DNA of 64,000 bases from Hydrogenophaga sp. BPS33 (GTDB lineage: Bacteria > Pseudomonadota > Gammaproteobacteria > Burkholderiales > Burkholderiaceae_C). Position numbers and translations under genes: made by a program. The first letter of the stretch is position 1; each line of letters starts with the position of its first letter. The notes beneath the pieces are model-generated. The model made no database searches and had not been told where the DNA came from. It was given only the letters and a program-made list of their open reading frames with translations. The DNA is taken from NCBI RefSeq assembly GCF_009859475.1, contig NZ_CP044549.1, positions 248,001 to 312,000 of the forward strand, read 5' to 3'. Shown in pieces: positions 25,283-33,645 of the stretch.

Positions 25283-26539
25283 ATGAGCACGACACCGTCA
25301 CTGGATTTCACCCCGGCCGTGGGCGACATGCCCTTCACGGCGTTGCAGCGCGAGCTTCTCCTGAAGGCACACACGCTCGGCCGCGAGCGTTTCGCGCCGC
25401 GCGCCGCGCTTTGGGACCGCGAGGCCAGCTTCCCCTTTGCGAACTACGACGATCTGCGCGAAGCCGGCTTCCTGCGGCTCTGCGTGCCCACCACGCACGG
25501 CGGCCTGGGCGCCGACTACGCCACCTACATGATGGTGGCGGCCGAGATCGGGCGCTTCTGCGGTGCCACCGCGCTCACCTGGAACATGCACATCTGCAGC
25601 ACCCTGTGGACCGGTGTGCTGGCCGACGGCATCGCCATGACCGATGTGCAGCGTACCGAACACGCTGCGCGCCGCGAGCTGCATTTCCAGCGCATCGTGA
25701 ACGGCGGCGCGGTCTATGCCCAACCCTTCAGCGAAGGCAGCGCCGCGGCGGCCGGACGCGCGCCTTTCGGCACCACCGCGAGAAAGGTGGAGGGTGGCTG
25801 GCGCATCAACGGCCGCAAGATCTTCGCCAGCCTGTCGGGCGCGGCCGACTACTACGGCATCCTCTGCACCGAGGACAAAGGCGACGAGCACCCCGACGCG
25901 CGCGACACGCTCTACATCAGCGTGCCTGCGACCAGCGCGGGCTTCTCCATCGGTGGCGAGTGGGACCCGCTGGGCATGCGCGGCACCGTCAGCCGCAACC
26001 TCGCGTTCCACGACGTGTTCGTGAGCGACGCCGAACAGCTCATGCCACGCGGCCTTTACTTCAAGGGAGCGCAGACCTGGCCCGCCATGTTCTTCACGCT
26101 CTCGCCGACCTACCTGGGCGTGGCCACGGCGGCCTACGACTTCACTGTGAAGTACCTGCGCGGCGAGGTCGAGGGCGAGCCGCCGGTCGAGCGCCGGCAA
26201 TACCCCACCAAGCAAATCGCGGTGGCGCAGATGCGCATCCAACTCGAGAGCATGAAGAGCCTGTTCGCGCGCGCGATCGCGGAGGCCAAGCCCAATCCCT
26301 CGAAAGATGAAAAGCTTCGGCTCTATGCCGCGCATTACAGCGTGATGGAAGGCGCCAACGACATCGCCCGCCTGGCCCTGCGCACCTGCGGTGGCCAGAG
26401 CATGATGAAGCACCTGCCGCTGGAGCGCTTGTACCGTGACAGTCGCTGTGGTGCGCTCATGCTGCCATGGACCGCCGAGCTCATCCTGGACCGCATGGGC
26501 CGCGAAACGCTCTACGAAGTGGGTGAGAAGGGCGATTGA
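25283..26539 (+). CDS. Acyl-CoA-dehydrogenase-fold flavoprotein, probable two-component monooxygenase
   Basis: 418 residues with N-terminal helical, middle beta and C-terminal helical ACAD domains: VPTTHGGLGADYATYM, YAQPFSEG and GGWRINGRKIFASLSGAADYY. The end, CGGQSMMKHLPLERLYRDSRCGALMLPW, follows the ACAD fold, but the region that should hold the catalytic Glu of true dehydrogenases shows no clear YEG(T/S)-type motif. ACAD-fold proteins of this kind (DszC, SfnB and others) are reduced-flavin monooxygenases. With a flavin-reductase gene across the divergent promoter and NicX/NicD-like enzymes in the same operon, ring hydroxylation is the likely role. Confidence 0.8.
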   Translation: MSTTPSLDFTPAVGDMPFTALQRELLLKAHTLGRERFAPRAALWDREASFPFANYDDLREAGFLRLCVPTTHGGLGADYATYMMVAAEIGRFCGATALTWNMHICSTLWTGVLADGIAMTDVQRTEHAARRELHFQRIVNGGAVYAQPFSEGSAAAAGRAPFGTTARKVEGGWRINGRKIFASLSGAADYYGILCTEDKGDEHPDARDTLYISVPATSAGFSIGGEWDPLGMRGTVSRNLAFHDVFVSDAEQLMPRGLYFKGAQTWPAMFFTLSPTYLGVATAAYDFTVKYLRGEVEGEPPVERRQYPTKQIAVAQMRIQLESMKSLFARAIAEAKPNPSKDEKLRLYAAHYSVMEGANDIARLALRTCGGQSMMKHLPLERLYRDSRCGALMLPWTAELILDRMGRETLYEVGEKGD

Positions 26540-26562
26540 GAGCGCATCCCTAGAATGCGCCG

Positions 26563-27438
26563 ATGCACCGCACCCCCTTCCTGTTTCGCTGCCTCGCACC
26601 GTGCGCCGTCACACTGGGCATTTCGTCCCTGGCGGTGGGCGCTTTCGCGGCGTCACCTCTGCGTGGTCCCGCGCACCACCGCACCGTGGCCAACGAGAAC
26701 CCGTGCGTGGCCTTGGTCGCCCGCCTGCCCAACCTCTCGCGCGCTCTGTGCGATGCGGCGGCGCTGCGCGCCACGGCCGGTCGATCGGTGAAAGGCCGCA
26801 AGCTGTACGTGCGCGACGTGATCGCACCCGATGCCCGGCTGCGTGTGCTCGTGGTGGGTGCCATGCATGGCGACGAGCTGTCTTCCACGTCGGTGGCCTT
26901 GCATTGGATCGCCTATGCGGCGCAGGCCCCTGCCAATGCGCACTGGCGCTTCATTCCCGTGCTCAATCCCGATGGCCTGCTGTTGCGCAACGCGCGGCGC
27001 ACCAACGCCAATGGCGTGGATCTCAACCGCAACTTCCCCACGCCCAACTGGGAGCGCGACGCCAAGGTCTACTGGGAGCGGCGCACACGCAAAGACCCGC
27101 GCCGCTGGCCGGGGCCGAAGCCCTTATCAGAGCCCGAGTCGCGCTTTCTGCACGAGGAGATGACCCGCTTCGACCCGCACCTGATCGTGAGCATCCATGC
27201 GCCCTACGGCCTGCTCGATTTCGACGGCCCAGGAGCGCCGCCGACGAAGCTGGGCCGCTTGTTCCTCGACCAGGTCGGTGTCTTTCCCGGCAGCCTGGGC
27301 CACTACGGCGGCGTGCACCAGGGTATGCCGGTGGTCACAGTCGAGCTGCCCAATGCGCTGCGCACGCCGCTGGACGCGGAAATGCGCCAGATGTGGCTCG
27401 ATCTGCAAGGCTGGATGGTTGAGCGCCTGCGGCCCTGA
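26563..27438 (+). CDS. M14-family zinc carboxypeptidase / murein peptide amidase-like
   Basis: 291 residues with a signal-like N-terminus (hydrophobic at 10-30, ending FAA). The zinc site is His102 and Glu105 in GAMHGDELSS and His212 in SIHAPYG. Substrate-binding Arg is in LNRNFP, and the catalytic Glu261 is in TVELPNA. The pattern fits the MpaA/DUF2817-like branch of M14, which trims peptidoglycan peptides. An export signal suggests a periplasmic role in cell-wall turnover. It is short for an M14 enzyme but complete. It converges with dadA without overlap. Confidence 0.88.
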   Translation: MHRTPFLFRCLAPCAVTLGISSLAVGAFAASPLRGPAHHRTVANENPCVALVARLPNLSRALCDAAALRATAGRSVKGRKLYVRDVIAPDARLRVLVVGAMHGDELSSTSVALHWIAYAAQAPANAHWRFIPVLNPDGLLLRNARRTNANGVDLNRNFPTPNWERDAKVYWERRTRKDPRRWPGPKPLSEPESRFLHEEMTRFDPHLIVSIHAPYGLLDFDGPGAPPTKLGRLFLDQVGVFPGSLGHYGGVHQGMPVVTVELPNALRTPLDAEMRQMWLDLQGWMVERLRP

Positions 27439-28794
27439 TCAGCGAGATGCGCGCGCAGGCTTTATGAGCGCGGGGGCCGATGCGATGGGCCGTGCGCGCG
27501 ACGGGACCATACCGTGGAAGGCGAATTGCATCGCCGGCTGCTCCCCGCTGATGAGTTCGGCCATGGCCTTGCCCGAGCCCGCGCCATGTGTCCAGCCCAG
27601 CGTGCCATGGCCGGCGTTGATCCAGAGCTTGCCCAGCGGGGCGCGGCCGATCAATGGAATGTTGGTGGGCGTGGCAGGGCGCAGGCCACACCAGAACTGC
27701 GGGTTGCCGCCTTGTTCGGGCGTGCGCGTATCGGCCACACCGGGGAACACCTGTTCGATGCGGCGCACCAGCATCTCGCAGCGCTTGCGCGCCAGTGGGG
27801 TGTCCAGCGCGAGATCGAAGCCGCCGAGTTCGATGGTGCCGGCCACGCGCAACTGGTTGCCCAGCCGCGAGATGGCGCATTTCATCTGGTCGTCGAGCAT
27901 GCTCACCGAGGGCGCGCGCTCGGCATTCAGCAAGGGCAGCGTGGCGCTGTAGCCCTTGCCAGGATAGATCGGCACTTTCACGCCCACCGTCTTGAGCAGT
28001 GGCGTGGTGTACGAGCCGCAGGCCACCACAAACGCGTCTGCCTTGAGCGCGCGCGCCGCACCGGTGGCGCGGTCGCGCACACGCACCTGGCGCAACTCGC
28101 GGCCATCGCTTTCCAGGCGTTCGATGTCGTGGCCAAACAGCAGTTGTGCCCCACGCTGGGCGCACAAGGCGGCCAGTTGCTGGGTGAACACGCGCGCGTC
28201 GCCCGATTCGTCGCTTTGGGTGAACGTGCCGCCGACGATGCGCTCACCAAACGACTTCAGCGCCGGTTCGATCCGCAACAGCTCTTCGCGCGACACCACA
28301 CGGCGCTGCACGCCAAAGCGCTGCATCACGGCCGCGGCGTCGGCCGCGCCGTCGAAGGATTTCTGGTCGGTGTAGTAATGCGCGATGCCGCGCTCAAGCC
28401 GGTTGTAGTCGATGCCGGTGTCGGCCACCACCTCCTTGAGCGCGGCATGGCTGTATGCGCCCAAGGCCACGAGTTGCGCCACGTTGCGCACGAACGCCGC
28501 ATCGTTGCACTGCGCGAGGAACTGCAGGCCCCAGCGCCATTGCGCCCAGTCCAGTTGCGGGCGAAACAGCAGCGGCGACTCGTCGGAGAACATCCACTTG
28601 AGCGTCTTGAGGGGCGCGTCCTTGTTGGCCCAGGGTTCGCAATAGCTCACCGAAATCTGCGCCGCGTTGGCGAAGCTGGTTTCCAGCGCGGCATCCGCCT
28701 GCCGGTCGACCACGGTGACCTCGTGTCCGCGTTGCAGCAAGTGCCACGCCGTGCTGATGCCAATGATGCCTGCGCCCAATACCGTGACTTGCAT
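27439..28794 (-). CDS. dadA: D-amino acid dehydrogenase DadA-like
   Basis: 451 residues. The Rossmann FAD motif VLGAGIIGISTAWHLLQRGH begins the protein. ETSFANAAQISVSYCEPWAN and the C-terminal FWCGLRPATPTNIPLIGRAP and NAGHGTLGWTHGAGSG are the DadA/DAO signatures. The enzyme oxidatively deaminates D-amino acids, passing electrons to the quinone pool at the inner membrane. ATG 28794 is chosen over the upstream 28836 because the FAD motif begins just after it. The divergent neighbour is a LysR regulator of the ArgP/LysG type, which may control it. Confidence 0.92.
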   Translation of the reverse strand: MQVTVLGAGIIGISTAWHLLQRGHEVTVVDRQADAALETSFANAAQISVSYCEPWANKDAPLKTLKWMFSDESPLLFRPQLDWAQWRWGLQFLAQCNDAAFVRNVAQLVALGAYSHAALKEVVADTGIDYNRLERGIAHYYTDQKSFDGAADAAAVMQRFGVQRRVVSREELLRIEPALKSFGERIVGGTFTQSDESGDARVFTQQLAALCAQRGAQLLFGHDIERLESDGRELRQVRVRDRATGAARALKADAFVVACGSYTTPLLKTVGVKVPIYPGKGYSATLPLLNAERAPSVSMLDDQMKCAISRLGNQLRVAGTIELGGFDLALDTPLARKRCEMLVRRIEQVFPGVADTRTPEQGGNPQFWCGLRPATPTNIPLIGRAPLGKLWINAGHGTLGWTHGAGSGKAMAELISGEQPAMQFAFHGMVPSRARPIASAPALIKPARASR

Positions 28795-28935
28795 GGTCCG
28801 CTCCACAAAAAGTAAGGTGAATGGATGCAGTATCAAAAAAACGGAGCGCTTGGTGAAGAGAAATTAAACTAACATCGCAATCATCAGAACGACTTATGTG
28901 TGGTGCGCCCGTACGCGTCCTTGCCGGAGGTTTCC

Positions 28936-29865
28936 ATGAGCACGTTTGACCCTGACGCACTGGAGTGCCTGGCCGCCATCATCGAAGAAGGCGGCTTCGA
29001 GCGTGCCGCGCAACGTCTCTCGATCACCCAGTCGGCCGTTTCGCAGCGCCTGCGCGCGCTGGAGGCGCAGGTGGGTACGGTGCTGATCGTGCGCAGCCGC
29101 CCGCTCAAACCCACGGCGGCGGGCCAGCTCATGCTCAAGCACGCCAAGATGATGCGGCTGCTGCGCGCCGATCTGGAGAAGGATCTCAAGGAACTCGCGC
29201 CCAGTTCCACTGGCCATGGCCGTGACGAAGAGCGCATTTCGGTGGCGATCAACGCCGACAGCATCGCTACCTGGGCGTTGCCCGCGCTCGACGGCCTGGC
29301 CCAAGGCGGCTTGCCGATCGAAATCATCACCGACGACCAGGAGTTCACGCACGAGTGGTTGCGCGAAGGCCAGGTGCTGGGTTGCGTGACGTCATTGGGG
29401 CAGACGCTGCGTGGCTGCAAAATGGAAGAGCTGGGCACGATGGACTACGTGGCCGTGGCGCGAGCGGACTATGCCGCCGAACATTGCCCCAAGGGCCTGA
29501 ACGCCCACAACTTCTACCAGCAGCCCTTCGTGGCATTCAACCGCAAAGACCACCTGCAGCACAGTTTCGTCGAGCAAGCCTTCGGTCTGTCGCGCGTCAT
29601 GCTCAAGCAGTTGTTCGTGCCCTCCAGCGAAGGGCAGGTGCGCGCCGTGCTGGCGGGCTGGGGGGTCAGCGTGGTGCCCGAATTGCGCGTGCGCGAGTTG
29701 ATCGAACGGGGCGAGCTGGTGAACCTCGCGCCGCGCCACCGGCTGGGCGTGGCCCTGCACTGGCATTGCTGGAACCTCAGCTCCGACGTGCTGGACGCTT
29801 TGAGTTCGGCGCTGCGCAGGGCTGCGGCCCAGAGCCTTCGATCGCCCGGCAAGGACGCCGACTGA
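28936..29865 (+). CDS. LysR-family regulator of the ArgP/IciA/LysG type
   Basis: 309 residues. Helix-turn-helix: EEGGFERAAQRLSITQSAVSQRLRALEAQVGTVLIVRSRPLKPTAAG, whose RSRPLKPT segment is typical of ArgP/LysG. The central WALPALDGL and the C-terminal HWHCWNLSS also fit. ArgP-type regulators sense lysine, arginine or histidine and control amino acid export and related genes. It is divergent from dadA across 141 bp of AT-rich DNA. ATG 28936 follows a GGAGG site. An upstream GTG at 28900 is less likely. Confidence 0.88.
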   Translation: MSTFDPDALECLAAIIEEGGFERAAQRLSITQSAVSQRLRALEAQVGTVLIVRSRPLKPTAAGQLMLKHAKMMRLLRADLEKDLKELAPSSTGHGRDEERISVAINADSIATWALPALDGLAQGGLPIEIITDDQEFTHEWLREGQVLGCVTSLGQTLRGCKMEELGTMDYVAVARADYAAEHCPKGLNAHNFYQQPFVAFNRKDHLQHSFVEQAFGLSRVMLKQLFVPSSEGQVRAVLAGWGVSVVPELRVRELIERGELVNLAPRHRLGVALHWHCWNLSSDVLDALSSALRRAAAQSLRSPGKDAD

Positions 29866-29869
29866 CGGA

Positions 29870-29892
29870 AAAAAGCCCCGCCGAGGCGGGGC
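29870..29892 (-). terminator. Rho-independent terminator of the fasciclin gene
   Basis: An 8-bp perfect stem, GCCCCGCC/GGCGGGGC (29875-29892), with a GA loop. On the minus strand it is followed by a run of six T (plus-strand A at 29869-29874). It ends the minus-strand fasciclin transcript. On the plus strand it has no T run. Confidence 0.85.
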
Positions 29893-29912
29893 ATGCGCAT
29901 CGCGGGATGCAC

Positions 29913-30368
29913 TCACTTCGGCATGATGACCGTGTCGATCACATGGATCACGCCGTTGTCGGCTGCAATGTCGGTCTTGACCACATTGGCCGCGTCCACC
30001 TTGACACCGCCGGAAGTCGCGACCGTGACCATGCTGCCTTGCACGGTTTTGACCGTGCCGGCCTTCACGTCCTTGGCCATCACTTTGCCGGGCACCACGT
30101 GGTAGGTCAGCACCTTGGTCAGCGCGGCTTTGTCCTTGAGCAATGCGTCCAGCGTGGCTTTGGGAATTTTTGCGAAGGCCTCATCGGTTGGCGCGAAAAC
30201 GGTGAACGGGCCGGGGCCCTTCAAGGTATCGACCAGGCCAGCGGCCTGCACAGCGCTGACCAGCGTCTTGAACGATCCGGCCGCCACAGCGGTGTCCACG
30301 ATGTCGGCGGCGTGGGCTGAGCCCATCGCGCCCAGTGCCAGAAGCGAAGCAATCAGGGTCTTTTTCAT
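29913..30368 (-). CDS. Secreted fasciclin-domain protein
   Basis: 151 residues: a signal peptide ([20 protein letters not shown]) and one FAS1 domain with the H1 motif [17 protein letters not shown], the central [10 protein letters not shown] and the H2-like [16 protein letters not shown]1 proteins are exported adhesion or surface proteins, and in bacteria are often periplasmic with unknown partners. The length is normal for a single-domain form. Divergent from the TetR gene. Confidence 0.95.
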   Translation of the reverse strand: MKKTLIASLLALGAMGSAHAADIVDTAVAAGSFKTLVSAVQAAGLVDTLKGPGPFTVFAPTDEAFAKIPKATLDALLKDKAALTKVLTYHVVPGKVMAKDVKAGTVKTVQGSMVTVATSGGVKVDAANVVKTDIAADNGVIHVIDTVIMPK

Positions 30369-30451
30369 GACGAATCCTTACGGTAAAGGGTTGGGCTTGC
30401 GCGATATGGCGCATGCCGGAGCGGATCTTATCCTAAAAAGTCACAATGTAG

Positions 30452-30461
30452 ACTGATCAGT
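30452..30461. promoter_or_regulatory. ACTGATCAGT palindrome, possible TetR operator
   Basis: A perfect 10-bp palindrome within GTAGACTGATCAGTATGTAA, in the 174-bp gap between the divergent fasciclin and TetR genes. TetR proteins often bind sites with the core ACTGATCAGT. A role in autorepression is inferred. Confidence 0.5.
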
Positions 30462-30542
30462 ATGTAACACAACTTTTTGGTTTACATGTCGACGATACCG
30501 TCAATCTGCGGCAGAATCCCCAGCTGTCAAAAAAGGTTGCCC

Positions 30543-31190
30543 ATGGTCAGCGCCACTCTGAAATCGCCCGTTGAAACGCCCCCCAAGCGCAGTTTTCGCG
30601 CCCAGATGCACCTTGCTCGCGAGGACGCCATCATCACGGCGGTCAACCGCTTGCTGGCCGAGAAGGGCTTCGAGGCCATGACGGTCGATGAGGTGGCTGC
30701 GGAGGTGGGCATTGCAAAGGCGAGCTTGTACAAGCACTTTCCCAGCAAAGAGGATCTGGCCGCCGCAGCGATGGTTCGGGTGATGGACCGCGCGCGCGCC
30801 TTTCTCGACCAGCTGGCCAGCGAGCAGGCCGGCGCAGCTCCGATCGACCAGCTCAAGGCCGTGGCGCGCTGGACCATGGAAGTGCAACTTGCCGGCGAAA
30901 TGCCATCGTTGCCGAGCGAAAACTCCAGCCTGCGCGCGGCGCTGAACACCAACAAGGCCTATGTCGATGGACTCATGGAAGTCAGCGATCGCCTGGGTGC
31001 ATGGATCACCGACGCCCAGGCCGACGGCAGCCTCGGTGCTGCGCTGCCGCCCATTGCCGTGCTCTACACCTTGTACGCGCGTGCCTGTGATCCGGTGCTG
31101 GGCTTCCTGAGAGGCAGCGGGCAATACAGCAACGAGGAGATCATCGAAATGGTGCTGAGCACCTGCTTTGATGGGCTGCGCTCGCGCTGA
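30543..31190 (+). CDS. TetR-family transcriptional regulator
   Basis: 215 residues. The helix-turn-helix covers REDAIITAVNRLLAEKGFEAM and VAAEVGIAKASLYKHFPSKEDLAAA, with the KHF motif of the TetR family. The C-terminal region (residues 90-210) is a TetR_C-like domain with no recognised ligand signature. It is divergent from the fasciclin gene with the ACTGATCAGT palindrome between them, so it may repress itself or the neighbour. ATG 30543 lies downstream of other in-frame starts but fits the domain start. Confidence 0.88.
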   Translation: MVSATLKSPVETPPKRSFRAQMHLAREDAIITAVNRLLAEKGFEAMTVDEVAAEVGIAKASLYKHFPSKEDLAAAAMVRVMDRARAFLDQLASEQAGAAPIDQLKAVARWTMEVQLAGEMPSLPSENSSLRAALNTNKAYVDGLMEVSDRLGAWITDAQADGSLGAALPPIAVLYTLYARACDPVLGFLRGSGQYSNEEIIEMVLSTCFDGLRSR

Positions 31191-31216
31191 CGCCGCAGCG
31201 CTTCAAGCATAAAAAA

Positions 31217-31238
31217 GGGCCGCGTTCAGCGGCCCTTT
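31217..31238. terminator. Bidirectional hairpin terminator
   Basis: GGGCCGC (31217-31223), loop GTTCA, GCGGCCC (31229-31235): a perfect 7-bp stem. T-rich tracts follow on both strands (TTTGTGTTT on plus; six T from plus-strand A at 31211-31216 on minus). It lies between the convergent TetR and universal-stress genes. Confidence 0.85.
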
Positions 31239-31259
31239 GTGTTTGCGCCCGTCTCAGGA

Positions 31260-31682
31260 TCAGCGCACCAGCATCACCGGGACACCACAGTGCGCGAGCA
31301 CTTGTGTGGCCACCGAGCCCATCACCAGATTCCCCAGGGCGCTCTTGCCGTGCGAGCCCATCACGACCAGGTCGTACTTGCCACCGTCGGCCAGCTTGGA
31401 AATTTGCTCACCGGGCGAGCCCACCTTGTGGACCGTCTTGGCGTCGATGCCACTGCGCTTGAGGAACTTGACCACCGGGCTGGTGATCTTGGCCGACTCC
31501 TCTTCGTAGTATTCGTTGACCACATCGGCGCCCACTGCAGCGCGCGCACGAGCCGGCAGCGGGGCTTGCACGGTGATCAAGGTGAAATCGTTGTTGGTAC
31601 CAAACATCTCGTCGTGCGTGGCCAGATACGCCAGCATCTTCTTGGTGTACGCACTGCCATCAACGGCCAACAAAATCTTCAT
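31260..31682 (-). CDS. Universal stress protein, UspA family
   Basis: 140 residues, the standard single-domain length. The N-terminal MKILLAVDGSAYTKKML and the C-terminal nucleotide-binding GSHGKSALGNLVMGSVATQVLAHC include the G-2X-G-9X-G(S/T) motif of ATP-binding Usp proteins. The family accumulates under starvation and other stress, and this form is likely an ATP-binding dimer. The ribosome-binding site AGGAGA is 8 bases before the ATG. Confidence 0.95.
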   Translation of the reverse strand: MKILLAVDGSAYTKKMLAYLATHDEMFGTNNDFTLITVQAPLPARARAAVGADVVNEYYEEESAKITSPVVKFLKRSGIDAKTVHKVGSPGEQISKLADGGKYDLVVMGSHGKSALGNLVMGSVATQVLAHCGVPVMLVR

Positions 31683-31755
31683 AAGGTTATCTCCTATGTG
31701 GTTGCATCAATCGCGCAGTGTATTCGCGTCGCGCACCGATTGACTTTGTGGTAGC

Positions 31756-32553
31756 TCAAACCGATGCGACTGAGCTGCGCTGGGGCACCGCGATCAACTG
31801 TTGCGGGATGAAGCCATCCTGCTCGTTTTTCACGGCGTAGCCCAGCGGATTGGCCACGATGCGGCAACGACCCACTTGCACGTCCGTGGGGCAATGCAGA
31901 TGCCCGTGCAGCCAGAGATCGGCTTGCGCCAGCCAATCTTCCAATGCGTTGCAGAAGCCCGCGGTGCCCGGCGTGAGCCCGTAGCGCGGATCTGCGCTGT
32001 GCAGCGTGGGCGCAAAGTGGGTCACGACCACCGTTGGGCCATCGAAGGGTTCGTTCAAGGCGTTGCTCAGCCAGTGTTGGCACTCCAGCGCGAGTTCGCG
32101 CATGGCTGCGGCGTCAAAGAGCTGTCCGGCGCGCCGACCTGCCATCTTCACGAGGTAGTGGTTGGCCGCGCGGTAGGCCTTCTCGCGATCGCCGAGCGCG
32201 TCGTAGTCGCTCCACAGGGTGGTGCCCACGAAGCGCACGCCTTGCAGCACGCGCGTCTCTCGCTCCAGCCAGATCAAGCCCAGGCGCTCGCAGGTCTGGC
32301 GCAGTTGTCCGTGGGCTTCGTCCACATCGAGGGCGTCGTACTCGTGGTTGCCAGGGACGAACAGCACCGGCACCGGCCAATCGGCAAAGCGCCCCAGGCC
32401 CCAATCGCTTTCGGCCATGGCGCTGCCGTCCCGGCGCAGCTGGTAAGAGCCGACGTCGCCCGCCAGTACGAGCAGATCGGCGCCGGGCGCGGGTGTGGGC
32501 ACGAAATCGGGGTTGGCTTCGAGGTGCAGATCGCTGAGCAGCTGGATTTTCAT
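31756..32553 (-). CDS. Calcineurin-like metallophosphoesterase
   Basis: 265 residues. The metal-binding motifs run in order: SDLHLEANPDF (D-x-H), VLAGDVGSY (GD), FVPGNHEY (GNHE), VVTHFAP (H) and GHLHCPTDVQV (GHxH). These mark a dinuclear metallophosphatase of the Calcineurin/DUF4427-like group. The substrate is unknown; phosphodiester or nucleotide targets are typical. It lies downstream of the LysR gene on the same strand, 23 bp away, so the two may be co-transcribed. Confidence 0.9.
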   Translation of the reverse strand: MKIQLLSDLHLEANPDFVPTPAPGADLLVLAGDVGSYQLRRDGSAMAESDWGLGRFADWPVPVLFVPGNHEYDALDVDEAHGQLRQTCERLGLIWLERETRVLQGVRFVGTTLWSDYDALGDREKAYRAANHYLVKMAGRRAGQLFDAAAMRELALECQHWLSNALNEPFDGPTVVVTHFAPTLHSADPRYGLTPGTAGFCNALEDWLAQADLWLHGHLHCPTDVQVGRCRIVANPLGYAVKNEQDGFIPQQLIAVPQRSSVASV

Positions 32554-32576
32554 GTGTGCATTGTCGGCCAGGACCT

Positions 32577-33545
32577 TCAGGCCCCGGTGGCACGGAGCTC
32601 AAGGGCGGCGGCGCGCGCTACCGCCTGCCGCAACCACCGGTGCGCGGTGTTGTGGGTGGCGTTTCGATGCCAGAGCGAGTCCACATGCACCGAAGGCACC
32701 TGCAGGGGCAGCTCGCACTGTGCGAGTTCATGTTCCATGCCCGTGGCGCCCACGAAGTGGCGCGGCAGCACGGTGAGCAGATCGGTGGTGGCCACGACCT
32801 GGCCAGCCGTGAAAAACTGATTGACCGTGAGCATCACCCGGCGTTGGCGCGACATCGCTGCCAATGCTTCGTCAACGAACCCGAAAGGACGGCCCGAAAA
32901 GCTCACCAACAAATGGCGCGCCTCGCAATACGTGTCCAGATCGATCGGCTTGCCCGCCAACGGATGGTTGCGCCGCATGACGACGACGTACTCACCGACG
33001 TACAGCCGCTGGTGGAGAAAGTTCGGATTGTGTTCCTGCAGATGCTGAGCCCCCAACTCGGCCAGCACACCGGGGAAATAGCCGATGGCGAGATCGACCG
33101 TCCCCGACTCGAGCAAGTCGCGTGGATCGCGTGTGGTCAGGGGCAGTGTGCGCAGGTTGGCGTTCGGCGCCTCGCTGACAAAGATGTCCATCAGCGCGGG
33201 CATGAGCTTGGCCGCGGTGGCGTCGGCCATGGCCAGCAGAAAGGCGTTGTGGGCGCTCGCGGGGTCGAAATGACCCGGCGCGAGCGATTCGCGCAGCATG
33301 TGCAAGGCATCCCTCACCGAGGGCCACAAGGTCAGGGCCGCGGGCGTGGGCTCCACGCCATAGCCCGAGCGCCGCACCAGATCGTCGCCCAACGCCTCGC
33401 GCAGGCGGCGCAGCGCATTGCTCACGGCGGGCTGCGTCATCGAGAGGTTGTGCGCCGCTCGCGTGAGGTTGCGCTCGGTCATGACCTCGTCGAAGACGCG
33501 CAACAGGTTCAGATCCAAAGTTCGGAAGTTGAGGTCTTTTATCAC
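32577..33545 (-). CDS. LysR-family regulator (NodD/NahR-like)
   Basis: 322 residues. Helix-turn-helix around LDLNLLRVFDEVMTERNLTRAAHNLSMTQPAVSNALRRLREALGD, whose first part (LDLNLL) and the SNALRRLR helix place it in the NodD/NahR/LinR branch. The effector domain follows. Regulators of this branch often respond to aromatic compounds. It is divergent from the membrane-protein gene at 33646, with a nested dyad between them that could be its binding site. Confidence 0.92.
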   Translation of the reverse strand: MIKDLNFRTLDLNLLRVFDEVMTERNLTRAAHNLSMTQPAVSNALRRLREALGDDLVRRSGYGVEPTPAALTLWPSVRDALHMLRESLAPGHFDPASAHNAFLLAMADATAAKLMPALMDIFVSEAPNANLRTLPLTTRDPRDLLESGTVDLAIGYFPGVLAELGAQHLQEHNPNFLHQRLYVGEYVVVMRRNHPLAGKPIDLDTYCEARHLLVSFSGRPFGFVDEALAAMSRQRRVMLTVNQFFTAGQVVATTDLLTVLPRHFVGATGMEHELAQCELPLQVPSVHVDSLWHRNATHNTAHRWLRQAVARAAALELRATGA

Positions 33546-33547
33546 TC

Positions 33548-33569
33548 TTGTGAATGTAATTCATCACAA
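33548..33569. promoter_or_regulatory. Nested dyad, probable LysR-binding site
   Basis: TTGTGA-N10-TCACAA (33548-33569) is a perfect 6-bp inverted repeat. Inside it is TGAAT-GTA-ATTCA (33551-33563). It begins 3 bp upstream of the LysR start codon, in the divergent intergenic region. LysR proteins bind dyads containing T-N11-A. The spacing is too wide for a CRP site. Confidence 0.6.
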
Positions 33570-33645
33570 AGATAAATTGGAAAGATATGAGGGTTTCCCC
33601 TAACATTCGCTCGTCCAAAAGACATTTACCCCAAAGGAGTTCGCC

